Part shown: positions 35,576 to 43,632 of the stretch, one piece after another
How positions within the stretch are numbered: position 1 is the stretch's first letter
Layout of the letters: the number at the start of each line of letters is the position of its first letter
DNA from: Ch128b sp964527925
Lineage (GTDB): Bacteria > Bacteroidota > Ignavibacteria > Ch128b
Assembly: GCA_964527925.1 (NCBI GenBank)
Contig: CAZGQO010000002.1
Coordinates: 186,001 to 250,000 of the forward strand
Direction of reading: 5' to 3'
Length of the DNA stretch: 64,000 nucleotides
Position numbers and translations under genes: made by a program
Notes under the pieces: generated by a model
What the model saw: the letters and a program-made list of their open reading frames with translations, nothing else
Database searches by the model: none
What the model was told of the DNA's origin: nothing

Positions 35576-35935
35576 TTATGATTTTTTGTAAGGGTACTCA
35601 GCAACTACTACAGAATACATTCCGCCTCGAGGATTAAACTCACCTGTTACTTTCATATATCTTGGTTGGAGTACTTTCACCAGATGATCAAGAATAAAAT
35701 TGACAACGCTCTCGTAAAAAATTCCATCATTACGAAATGAATTGAAATAATATTTCAAAGATTTAAGTTCTACACATTTTTTATCTGGAATATATTCAAT
35801 AGTAATCTTACCAAAATCAGGATTTCCAGTTTTCGGACAGACTGATGTAAATTCAGGTTGAACATGAGTAATTAAATAATCTCGATCCGGAAATTGATTA
35901 TCGAAAGTTTCTAAGATTTTGATTTTGTCTTCCAT
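35576..35935 (-). CDS. queF: NADPH-dependent 7-cyano-7-deazaguanine reductase QueF
   Basis: QueF reduces preQ0 to preQ1 in queuosine synthesis. The ATG at 35935 with upstream GAGGGA is preferred over a TTG at 35947; it gives 119 residues, the short unimodal form. The active-site Cys is in FTSVCPKTGNPDFG. The family segment LKSLKYYFNSFRNDGIFYE and the C-terminal FNPRGGMYSVV are present. It is the third gene of the que run; queC ends 8 bp before its start. Confidence 0.93.
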   Translation of the reverse strand: MEDKIKILETFDNQFPDRDYLITHVQPEFTSVCPKTGNPDFGKITIEYIPDKKCVELKSLKYYFNSFRNDGIFYESVVNFILDHLVKVLQPRYMKVTGEFNPRGGMYSVVVAEYPYKKS

Positions 35936-35943
35936 TTTTTCCC

Positions 35944-36654
35944 TCAAATATATTTTGGTTTTACACGATAAGGAATTGGATCATCAAAACCTGCCATTTG
36001 AAAACCTCTGAGCCGCAGAGCACAACTATCACAAACACCGCAGGCTACTTCTTCATCTTTATAACATGACCAGGTTAAATGAAAAGGTGCGTTCAACTCA
36101 ATTCCGTTTTTAACAATCTCAAATTTTTTCATTGAGATTAGCGGTGTTTCGACTGTGATGTTTGTCGTTGGTTTTGTTCCGACTTTAATTACTTCGTTGA
36201 ATTTCTCATAAAAAATTTTTCTGCAATCAGGGTAACCAGAAGAATCTTCTTCAACAGCTCCAATAAAAATTTTTTCCGCACCGAGAACCTCCGCCCATGC
36301 AACAGCCATCGAAAGAATGTTCGCATTTCGGAATGGAACATAAGAAGTTGGAATTTCTTTTGAATTTAAGTTAGCAAGTGAAACTTCAATATTTTCATCC
36401 GTCAAAGAAGAACCACCTATTTTTTTGAAGAAAGTTGTATCGAGGACAAGCCTGTGTTTTGCATTATAATAATCTGCAATATCATTAAAGGCTTTTAATT
36501 CTTTTTTCTCAGTCCGCTGACCGTAATTTAAGTGCAGCATAGCCAGTTCATATTTTTGAGCTGCAATTGCAGTTGTTACGCAGCTATCCATTCCTCCACT
36601 TGCAAGAACAACAGCTAATTTTTTTTGATTTACATTTTCCTGAATCATTTCCAC
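35944..36654 (-). CDS. queC: 7-cyano-7-deazaguanine synthase QueC
   Basis: QueC makes preQ0 from 7-carboxy-7-deazaguanine with ATP and ammonia. The 236-residue protein shows the PP-loop LASGGMDSCVTTAIA. The zinc site is CYKDEEVACGVCDSCALRLRG shown as Cys residues near positions 200-215. The start is GTG at 36654 or, equally likely, ATG at 36648. It is preceded by queD (19 bp) and followed by queF. queE, which makes the QueC substrate, is not in the window. Confidence 0.93.
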   Translation of the reverse strand: MEMIQENVNQKKLAVVLASGGMDSCVTTAIAAQKYELAMLHLNYGQRTEKKELKAFNDIADYYNAKHRLVLDTTFFKKIGGSSLTDENIEVSLANLNSKEIPTSYVPFRNANILSMAVAWAEVLGAEKIFIGAVEEDSSGYPDCRKIFYEKFNEVIKVGTKPTTNITVETPLISMKKFEIVKNGIELNAPFHLTWSCYKDEEVACGVCDSCALRLRGFQMAGFDDPIPYRVKPKYI

Positions 36655-36673
36655 TCTCTTACATTTCTTAGAC

Positions 36674-37093
36674 TTACTTTTGAATTAGTCTCGTTAACTC
36701 AGCGAAAGAATCGAGTGTTTCATAAACTCTAACTGTAATTGATCTCAAATTCTCAGGCAAATTCTGATTCAAAATTCGATTTAGAATAAAGATGCAAATG
36801 TTTTCTGCTGTAGAAGGAAAATCGATAATCACGATTCGTTCATTGATTTTTCTGGCAATCTCAATCAGTTCTTGGTCATTTTTATCACAAATTATGGAAT
36901 GGTCCATTTCGTCAATTACTGGATGTACAATTTTATGAATATCATAAAAATCGATTAACATTCCGTTTTTGTCCAGCTCCCCTTCGAATTGAACCAGAGC
37001 TTTATACGAATGACCGTGTAAATTTTTGCAACGACCTTCATGAAAAGGCAAACGATGAGCCATTTCCCATCTGAATTCTTTTGATACTTTCAT
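36674..37093 (-). CDS. queD: 6-carboxy-5,6,7,8-tetrahydropterin synthase QueD
   Basis: QueD carries out the first committed step from dihydroneopterin triphosphate toward queuosine. The 139-residue protein has the zinc histidines and catalytic Cys in AHRLPFHEGRCKNLHGHSYK. Also present are LIDFYDIHKIVHPVIDEMDH and the C-terminal VRVYETLDSFAEL. It starts 30 bp after tRNA-Arg on the same strand, and leads the run queD-queC-queF plus five envelope genes. No preQ1 riboswitch was recognised in the short gap. Confidence 0.93.
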   Translation of the reverse strand: MKVSKEFRWEMAHRLPFHEGRCKNLHGHSYKALVQFEGELDKNGMLIDFYDIHKIVHPVIDEMDHSIICDKNDQELIEIARKINERIVIIDFPSTAENICIFILNRILNQNLPENLRSITVRVYETLDSFAELTRLIQK

Positions 37094-37123
37094 AATTCTC
37101 CGATTTTAATTTATACTTAACAG

Positions 37124-37196
37124 TACCCCCGACAGGACTCGAACCTGTGCACCTGGCTCCGGAGGCCAGTGCTCTATCCAGCTGAGCTACGGGGGC
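37124..37196 (-). tRNA. tRNA-Arg (anticodon CCG)
   Basis: A 73-nt cloverleaf on the minus strand. The acceptor GCCCCCG pairs with CGGGGGT, the D stem is GCTC/GAGC, the anticodon stem CTGGC/GCCAG encloses CTCCGGA (anticodon CCG), and the T arm is ACAGG-TTCGAGT-CCTGT. The discriminator is A and CCA is not encoded. It reads CGG arginine codons, which are rare in this AT-rich genome. queD begins 30 bp downstream. Confidence 0.97.
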
Positions 37197-37430
37197 AAAA
37201 AATCTTTTCTGTTTACAAACTAATACAAGTTTAAAATTTTTTCCATTAAACGATTTCTTTTCTAATTAATAATTTTTGTTACGATTTGAAAATTCTGTTA
37301 AAATTTGATGTCGATTTTCATTATTTGTCGCAAAGATGAGTTTTATGATAACTTTCGTTTTTGAAGATTATTTATCAATAAGAAATTTAGAATGAGACTT
37401 TCTTTTAGATAGTTTCTGAAAAGATGAAAT

Positions 37431-38762
37431 TTAGTTCTTCACAACCAACGCAATCATTACATCCATTACATTTGTTAATGTGGGACCAGTTTTAATTAAT
37501 CCATTAAATTGATTGAAGAAATTATATGAATCGAAATCCATCAGATATTTTTTATAATCAATTTTTGAATCAAAGATTTTTTTAATCATTTCCCCTGTAA
37601 TGAATGCACCTGCTGAGTCTGTCCTGCCATCATTTCCGTCAGTTGCAATTGAAGAAATTAGGAATTCCATTGAGAGAGAGATTTTTGATTCAGTTAATAG
37701 ATGAAGAAACTGAAGTACAAAATGGGTATTTCTTCCTCCAAGTCCGCTTCCTTGAACTTCCAGATAAGTTTCGCCACCCCAGATAATACATTCCTTGATT
37801 GGTCTACTTGAATCATTTAACTGTATTAACGCGGAAAATAATTGTGAACATAGATCTTCAGTTGTTCCTGAAACATCAGATCTTTGTGAGTGAATGTTAT
37901 ATCCCAGATTCTTTGCAACTTTGGCTGCTTCATTAACTGCATCTTTATTTGATGCAACAATAAAATTATGAACGTGTGTTTTGTAATAGTCAACAATTTT
38001 TTCTGGAACAGGTTCAAATAAAATTAATTTCGAAAGCTTTTCGTAAAGATTTTCATTTCTAAAGTTAATCGAACTCATTTGATTCTTTTTCATCCAGGAA
38101 AAATTATGACCCTCTTCAAGATAAGTTGGTCCAGAAGCAATTGTACTTAAATCATCACCAACAACATCGGAAATAATGATTGAAATTAATTCAGATGGAT
38201 AAACATAACTTAAAAGTTTTCCGCCTTTTACTTTCGATAGAGCTTTCCTGATTTTGTTAATTTCATGAATTGAAAATTTGTGATGAATTAAATACTCATT
38301 GATAGCAGTTAAAGCTTCAATTGTAAAACCTTCAATTAGATTTTCAAATAATGAAGAACCACCGCCAGAGATTAAACAGATTACCAGATCGTTTTCCTTT
38401 GTTTTATGAAGTAGTTCGATAATTTTATTAGAATGAGTTAAAGTATTTTTATCTGGAATGGGATGCCCTGCTTCAAAAATTTCAATCTTTTGAGTTGGTG
38501 TTTTATGATTGTATTTGGTGATAACAAAACCTTCCTCAATTCTATCAGAAAAATATTTTTCAAATTCAGAAGCCATTGCAGACGAAGCTTTACCAAAGCC
38601 AATCACATAGATTTTTTCATATTCATCCAGATTAAATAAATTTTCATTTATAATTAAAAAGTTATTTTCTCTTTTTATTCTTGTTTTGAAGATTTCTTTC
38701 GGTGTGACAGAGTTGATAGCGCAGTGAATTATACTTAAAAAGTCTTCATAAATAAGACTCAT
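37431..38762 (-). CDS. Glycerate 2-kinase (GckA/MOFRL type)
   Basis: A 443-residue protein of the DUF4147/MOFRL family, which phosphorylates D-glycerate. The N-terminal domain is marked by VIGFGKASSAMASEFEKYF, EAGHPIPDKNTLTHS, and VICLISGGGSSLFENL. The C-terminal MOFRL domain is marked by IWGGETYLEVQGSGLGGRNTHF shown in two parts, with SSIATDGNDGRTDSAGAFI. Length is standard. It starts 10 bp after the STAS gene and is the last gene of a regulatory operon, an unusual partner for a metabolic kinase. Confidence 0.88.
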   Translation of the reverse strand: MSLIYEDFLSIIHCAINSVTPKEIFKTRIKRENNFLIINENLFNLDEYEKIYVIGFGKASSAMASEFEKYFSDRIEEGFVITKYNHKTPTQKIEIFEAGHPIPDKNTLTHSNKIIELLHKTKENDLVICLISGGGSSLFENLIEGFTIEALTAINEYLIHHKFSIHEINKIRKALSKVKGGKLLSYVYPSELISIIISDVVGDDLSTIASGPTYLEEGHNFSWMKKNQMSSINFRNENLYEKLSKLILFEPVPEKIVDYYKTHVHNFIVASNKDAVNEAAKVAKNLGYNIHSQRSDVSGTTEDLCSQLFSALIQLNDSSRPIKECIIWGGETYLEVQGSGLGGRNTHFVLQFLHLLTESKISLSMEFLISSIATDGNDGRTDSAGAFITGEMIKKIFDSKIDYKKYLMDFDSYNFFNQFNGLIKTGPTLTNVMDVMIALVVKN

Positions 38763-38772
38763 ACAATTTCAA

Positions 38773-39129
38773 TTAACTAATCAATACCTTTTCAGCTTGT
38801 TTTAAGTCTGAAGCAATCATAAACAAAGCATCCAGTTGAGATATTACGAATCTATCATGAACAGCAGCTGAACTAACAACACAAGAGATTTTGCCATTGA
38901 GTTTGTTTAGTATTTTATAAGCGTATACAATTGCACCAATGAATGAGCTATCAACGAATTCGACACTTCTTAAATCAAAGAGAATTTTTTTACATCCCTG
39001 TTTTTGGATTACTTCATCAATAATTTCTTTGAATACAACTGTTAAAGGTGCAGCAGCAATTGGTGCTTTAACGGTTATTTTACAAAAATCATCAAATTTT
39101 TCTATCTCGAAATTTTCTCTATTGTTCAT
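38773..39129 (-). CDS. STAS-domain anti-sigma factor antagonist
   Basis: A 118-residue protein that is nearly all STAS domain. The phosphorylation region is LRSVEFVDSSFIGAIVYAYK, with the DSS motif at about residues 58-60. Such proteins bind an anti-sigma kinase when unphosphorylated and are reset by SpoIIE-type phosphatases, two of which lie in this window (one immediately upstream). No stand-alone RsbW-like kinase is present. It is 80 bp after the GAF-phosphatase gene and 10 bp before the glycerate kinase gene. Confidence 0.85.
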   Translation of the reverse strand: MNNRENFEIEKFDDFCKITVKAPIAAAPLTVVFKEIIDEVIQKQGCKKILFDLRSVEFVDSSFIGAIVYAYKILNKLNGKISCVVSSAAVHDRFVISQLDALFMIASDLKQAEKVLIS

Positions 39130-39208
39130 TTCTTAAACTCGATTTTCGTTTTCAATTTAATGTTTGAATAATTAATATGCATTATAACGAGAATCCACAA
39201 AAATTATA

Positions 39209-40486
39209 TTAAAATATCAATCTCTCCCCTTTAATAACAATCAACATAGTTATATCATCAAATTGGGGTTGTCCTGCTGCAAATTTTTCAATTTTATCTG
39301 GCAATTCAGAAAAAATTTTTAAAGGTCGATGCTTATTGTTAAGTAAAATTTCTAATAATCTTTCATCACCAAATCTTTCTTCATCAGGATTGTTTGATTC
39401 GGTTACGCCGTCAGTGTAAACGAAAAGAAAAGAATTTTCTGGAAAATGAACAGTTGTAGGTATGTACTCATAATCTTCAAGTATTCCCATCATCAAGTTG
39501 TTTGAATTAAGTTTTATCAATTCATGATCAGAAGAAATAATTAAAGCGGGTTCGTGTCCGTTATTGATATAGGTAATTTCACTTTTCTGAAAATTAATCA
39601 GTGCAAGAAAAATTGTAATAAATTTATCAAGCGGTGTATTTTTTGCTAAAAATCGATTCAGGTTATTTGACATCGAGATGAAATCAATTTTCGATTCAAT
39701 TGCTGAAGAAAGATAAGCTTTAACCGAAGCCATTATTAACGATGCCTGCGCACCTTTTCCAGCAACATCACCAAGTACTATAAGAAGTTCATTATCATTG
39801 ATAAGAAAATAATCATAATAATCACCACTGATATATCTTGCTGGTTTATAGTAACCCTTAACATAAATATCCTTGAGATGAATTTCCTTTTTGGGTAACA
39901 ATGATTCCTGAATTTGACTTGCAATTTTCAAATCTGTTTCAATTACTTGTTTTTCCAGCAATTGAGAATGTAGCCATGCTTTTTCTAATGTTAAACCAAC
40001 AAGTCGAGCAAATTCAACTAAAAGGAATTCATCTTCTTCTGAGAAATGATGATTATCTTTTTTATTCAAAGCCTGAATTACACCAATAATTCTTTCAGAA
40101 GTTTTCAGAGGAACTGTTAAAATGTTTCTGGTTTTGAAACCTGTTATGTGGTCAATGTTAGAATAAAATCTTTCATCTTTACTCACATCGTAAATGTTAA
40201 CAACCTTATCAGTTTCAGCAACAAAACCTGCCAGTCCTTTTCCGAAAGGCACTTTGATTTTTTCTATTTCTTCTTTTGAAAGATTGGTCGCAACTTTTAG
40301 TTCTAATTGTTTCGAATTTTGATTCAACAAAAATATCGAACCAGCCTCAGCATTAAGCAGATTTGAGATTTGTTCAAGTACAAGCTTCAGAATTTCGTCG
40401 GGATTTAGTGGAGATGAAATATATTCAAAAGCTTGAATGAGAGCTTCGAGATTTTTTCTTGATAGATTATGAATTAATGAATTCAT
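39209..40486 (-). CDS. GAF-domain SpoIIE/PP2C-type phosphatase
   Basis: A 425-residue cytoplasmic protein. An N-terminal GAF sensor domain (about 15-170: LLNAEAGSIFLLNQNSKQ, VPFGKGLAGFVAETDKVVN, ILTVPLKTSERIIGVIQALN) is joined by a helical linker (IASQIQESLLPKKEIHLKD) to a PPM phosphatase domain (YISGDYYDYFLIN, LIVLGDVAGKGAQASLIMAS, LFVYTDGVTESNN). It is likely the phosphatase for the neighbouring STAS protein. Its start overlaps the upstream GAF kinase gene by 4 bp. Confidence 0.9.
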   Translation of the reverse strand: MNSLIHNLSRKNLEALIQAFEYISSPLNPDEILKLVLEQISNLLNAEAGSIFLLNQNSKQLELKVATNLSKEEIEKIKVPFGKGLAGFVAETDKVVNIYDVSKDERFYSNIDHITGFKTRNILTVPLKTSERIIGVIQALNKKDNHHFSEEDEFLLVEFARLVGLTLEKAWLHSQLLEKQVIETDLKIASQIQESLLPKKEIHLKDIYVKGYYKPARYISGDYYDYFLINDNELLIVLGDVAGKGAQASLIMASVKAYLSSAIESKIDFISMSNNLNRFLAKNTPLDKFITIFLALINFQKSEITYINNGHEPALIISSDHELIKLNSNNLMMGILEDYEYIPTTVHFPENSFLFVYTDGVTESNNPDEERFGDERLLEILLNNKHRPLKIFSELPDKIEKFAAGQPQFDDITMLIVIKGERLIF

Positions 40487-41706
40487 TCCTGAACCGCAGC
40501 AGGTAATTTGATATAAAATGTCGTTCCTACATTTTCTTTTGATTCAAACCAGATTTGTCCATTGTGATTTTCAATTATTTTCTTACAGATATCCAATCCA
40601 AGCCCGGTCCCACTCGATTTAGTTGTGAAAAAAGGCTCCCAGACTTTTTCTCTAATTTCGTCTGGAATTCCTTTCCCATAATCTTTGATTTTAATAACCC
40701 AGAAATTATCAACCGGTTCAACAAAAATTTCAATTCTGCTTTTCGGTTCAGATGCATGTCCTGCATTTCGAATCAAATTAATCAATACCTGTTGAATCTT
40801 ATCGGCGTTGCCAATTATTCTTGGAGAAATGTTTTCTGAGTGTTCAAATATGATTTTAATCGTGCTCAGGTCTTTATCAAATCCACAAATTGAGATGGTG
40901 TTTTTAATTATTGGAATTAAATCAATCACACTTTTTTCATAATCCTTCTTTTTTGTGAAATCTCTGATTTCATCAAGGAGGTTTATTATTCTGTTTCGTG
41001 CATCAATAATCAACTGAGTGTACATTTGAATTCGAGGATTATCGGGATGCATTTTTTTAATCGCCTCAACTGCCATTACAACACCCAATTGATTTTTAAT
41101 TTCATGACTGATACCTGAGGCAAACTGTCCAATTGTTGCAAATTTTTCTTGTTTGATAATGGTTTCTTGTGCTGCCTGTAATTCTTCGTAAGCTTTCTGT
41201 AAAAGTTCGTATTGCTCTTTTTGTTTTTGAATCAATCGAGAGTTTTCAATTGCCACAGCTGCAATTGACGCGAAGGCTAAAGCGTAATCTTTATCTTCAT
41301 CAGTGAAGCTGCCATCAACTTTATTCAATACTTGAAACACACCAATTATCTTATCATCAATATTCTTCATCGGGACGGTTAAGATATTTCGAGTTACAAA
41401 GCCTGTCTTGGTATCAATTTCTTTATTGAAATTTGGATCGTTATAAGGGTCATTTGTAATAATGCATTCACCAGTGAGAGCAACTCGCCCAGAAATTCCT
41501 GTTTTTGCAGAAAATCTCAGTTCTCTCTGATCGACTCCCGTTCCAACTTTTGAATAAAGTTCATCGGAATCTTCATCATACAAAAACACAGTTGATCTTT
41601 CAGCATTCAATATATTGCGAGAACTATCAACTATTAGAATCAATAATGTGTCAAGGTTTTTCTCGGAGGTTAATTTTATTGCGATATCTACAAATTGTTT
41701 TAGCAT
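40483..41706 (-). CDS. GAF-domain sensor histidine kinase
   Basis: A 407-residue soluble kinase. The GAF domain (about 15-165: LNAERSTVFLYDEDSDELYS, GISGRVALTGECIITNDPYN, VPMKNIDDKIIGVFQVLNK) is followed by a coiled linker (EELQAAQETIIKQEKFATIG). The H-box is SGISHEIKNQLGVV. The ATPase domain has NLIRNAGHAS, KDYGKGIPDEI and the G2 box FFTTKSSGTGLGLDI. It is the first gene of the operon and overlaps the phosphatase gene. No response regulator is adjacent, so its target is unknown. Confidence 0.92.
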   Translation of the reverse strand: MLKQFVDIAIKLTSEKNLDTLLILIVDSSRNILNAERSTVFLYDEDSDELYSKVGTGVDQRELRFSAKTGISGRVALTGECIITNDPYNDPNFNKEIDTKTGFVTRNILTVPMKNIDDKIIGVFQVLNKVDGSFTDEDKDYALAFASIAAVAIENSRLIQKQKEQYELLQKAYEELQAAQETIIKQEKFATIGQFASGISHEIKNQLGVVMAVEAIKKMHPDNPRIQMYTQLIIDARNRIINLLDEIRDFTKKKDYEKSVIDLIPIIKNTISICGFDKDLSTIKIIFEHSENISPRIIGNADKIQQVLINLIRNAGHASEPKSRIEIFVEPVDNFWVIKIKDYGKGIPDEIREKVWEPFFTTKSSGTGLGLDICKKIIENHNGQIWFESKENVGTTFYIKLPAAVQE

Positions 41707-41843
41707 AGTCTAAATCAAAAATACAATTTTTAAGCAAAATCCGACTTGAAATAATTACAAAAAAAATTATTTTACATTTGAAAATAATAATAAATTTTAC
41801 ATTTATAACTACAAATTAATCAATACAAAGTTTGATTAAAATA

Positions 41844-41852
41844 AAGGAGGGG
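41844..41852 (+). promoter_or_regulatory. Strong Shine-Dalgarno for the exported Fn3-like gene
   Basis: AAGGAGGGG, close to the ATG at 41855. It fixes the start of the first gene in the exported trio. A matching AAGGAGGG precedes the FecR gene at 42891. Confidence 0.8.
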
Positions 41853-41854
41853 CT

Positions 41855-42877
41855 ATGAAATTAAGGTTAGTAATCATCGTATTATTTATTGTTAATCTCG
41901 CTTTCTCTCAGCCATCAATTAGATTAATCGTTTTCCCGAATCTGACAACAACCGACTTTGCTTCATTCACTACTTTAAATGATCTGCAAGGTGCACCAAG
42001 AATTTTTTGTGCTGAAATTAATGCACCTGGTCAGTATGTAAGAATGTCTGGTACTGTTGAATGGAAAAAAGTTGGTGCAACTGATTTTGTTGAAGTTGCC
42101 TGGTTTATTACTCTCCCATTTCTCGCAAGAACAATTTGCAATGATGATATAGGCAAAGTAGATGTTAGAATTTATGATCATAGATCGAACACTGATTTAA
42201 TTGAAGAAAATCTCAGATATGGAAAACCAACTGGTGAATACAGATTAACTGTTGTACTCTTCGATTCATCAGGAAATATCCAGCTATCCTCAGATACGAG
42301 AAATTTAGTCTTTCTTAATCCGTCACAAACAATCACAATTATCAATCCAAAAGCTAACGGAACTTATGATGCTGGCAATATTTTGGTTGAATGGACTCCG
42401 GTTCAAGGAGTTAGTGAGTATTTCATAAAAGCAAGTGAGAGAAGAGATCCTTCTCAATCCTTAGAAGAAGCATTGGAGAGAGGAACTCCATATGTAAATA
42501 ATAGAAGTGTTGGACAATCAAACAGTGTAAATCTACGGGATCTCTTAGAAAGAGAATTAAGACCAGGTGCAGAAATCGTTTTACAAGTTTCGGCTTCAAT
42601 TCCTGGTCCTTTTGGTGGAACAAAAATTTTTAGTGAAATCGTAAACTTCAATATTCTAAATCCTGAATCTCAGCAATATCAACAACTCGTTCAAAGATTC
42701 AATAATGCTTTGCAAAGATTGGGCAATAATAGTTTAATTCAATTATTACAAAGTGGGCAGTTAAATCCTGCTTCACTCCAGATTCGCAGAGAAGATGGGA
42801 CAATCATGACATTTGAAGAATTAGTACTTTTCCTCGAGATGAATGCGAATCAAATCATCAGAATTGAACAGGAATAA
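41855..42877 (+). CDS. Exported protein with Fn3-like segment, unknown
   Basis: A 340-residue protein with a signal peptide ending LAFSQ. The N-terminal part has beta strands that read like an Ig-like domain (MSGTVEWKKVGATDFVEVAW). A second segment, IINPKANGTYDAGNILVEW then VQGVSEYFIKASERRDPS, looks fibronectin-like. The last 70 residues are Gln/Asn-rich and helical (QQYQQLVQRFNNALQRLG). No named family. It has a strong ribosome site and leads a three-gene exported operon with the FecR-domain protein 13 bp downstream. Confidence 0.75.
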   Translation: MKLRLVIIVLFIVNLAFSQPSIRLIVFPNLTTTDFASFTTLNDLQGAPRIFCAEINAPGQYVRMSGTVEWKKVGATDFVEVAWFITLPFLARTICNDDIGKVDVRIYDHRSNTDLIEENLRYGKPTGEYRLTVVLFDSSGNIQLSSDTRNLVFLNPSQTITIINPKANGTYDAGNILVEWTPVQGVSEYFIKASERRDPSQSLEEALERGTPYVNNRSVGQSNSVNLRDLLERELRPGAEIVLQVSASIPGPFGGTKIFSEIVNFNILNPESQQYQQLVQRFNNALQRLGNNSLIQLLQSGQLNPASLQIRREDGTIMTFEELVLFLEMNANQIIRIEQE

Positions 42878-42890
42878 TAAGGAGGGCAAG

Positions 42891-43592
42891 ATGAAAAGCA
42901 ATATTCTATTCATTGTTGTCTTAATTTTTTCAGTAAGTTTATTGAAGAGTTTTGCTCATGAAAATCCAAACTCATCACTCGCAAGTGCTGCAGTAGTAAT
43001 AAAAACAATTCAGGATGTCAAGCACAAAAAACCAAAATCCGACTGGTTTGTAACAAAACCTTTAACTCAACTCGAAACACGAGATCAATTACGAACTGGA
43101 CATAAATCAGTAGCTGTTGTAAGGTTTCTCGATGGCAGCAGTTTAAGAGTCAGAGAAAATACTGTAATTACAATTTTCGCAGATAAAAAGGATCGAGGCT
43201 TAATTAAAAATACAAAGATCGATATTGGAACGATGAGATTTGATGTTGAAAAACAAGAAGAAGGCGATGAATTCATCATTACAACACCTACTGCAGTTGC
43301 AACGATTAGAGGAACATCAGGTCTTGTTAAAGTACTTGAAGATGGTTCAACTTTGTTGACAGCTGAAAGTGGTTTAGTTAATGTTAGAGCTTTATTCGGA
43401 GTTCAACAAACTGGTGATGTTGAAGCCGGTAATACTTCATTCGTGACCCGTCAGGGAAATGTTTCCATCAATCCTTCAACAAATGAAGAAAGAAATGAAT
43501 CGAGAAATTCCTTGAGAACTCAAGAGAAATACATAAGAGTTCAGACTCCACAGGGTACATTTAGAATTTATTACCTTGACTTTGAACAGTAA
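42891..43592 (+). CDS. Exported FecR-domain protein
   Basis: From ATG 42891, preceded by AAGGAGGG, the product is 233 residues with a signal peptide (LFIVVLIFSVSLLKSFA). An upstream in-frame ATG at 42843 lacks such a site and would spoil the signal. The FecR domain spans about residues 55-175: RTGHKSVAVVRFLDGSSLRV, TVITIFADKKD, GTMRFDVEKQ, FIITTPTAVATIRGTSGLVK. There is no cytoplasmic anti-sigma segment, so it is not a classical FecR transmembrane regulator and more likely binds something outside the cytoplasm. Confidence 0.85.
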   Translation: MKSNILFIVVLIFSVSLLKSFAHENPNSSLASAAVVIKTIQDVKHKKPKSDWFVTKPLTQLETRDQLRTGHKSVAVVRFLDGSSLRVRENTVITIFADKKDRGLIKNTKIDIGTMRFDVEKQEEGDEFIITTPTAVATIRGTSGLVKVLEDGSTLLTAESGLVNVRALFGVQQTGDVEAGNTSFVTRQGNVSINPSTNEERNESRNSLRTQEKYIRVQTPQGTFRIYYLDFEQ

Positions 43593-43632
43593 AAATAATT
43601 AATGAAGATTTCGATTAACTCTAAATGAAAAA

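Noticed and set aside
37094..37123. preQ1 riboswitch upstream of queD
   Set aside because: Only 30 bp lie between the tRNA and queD and no pseudoknot-like element was visible.
41773..41780. TACATTTG as a Bacteroidota-type -7 promoter box for the exported trio
   Set aside because: The nearest upstream TTG is 24 bp away, longer than the usual spacing, so the promoter call was not supported.
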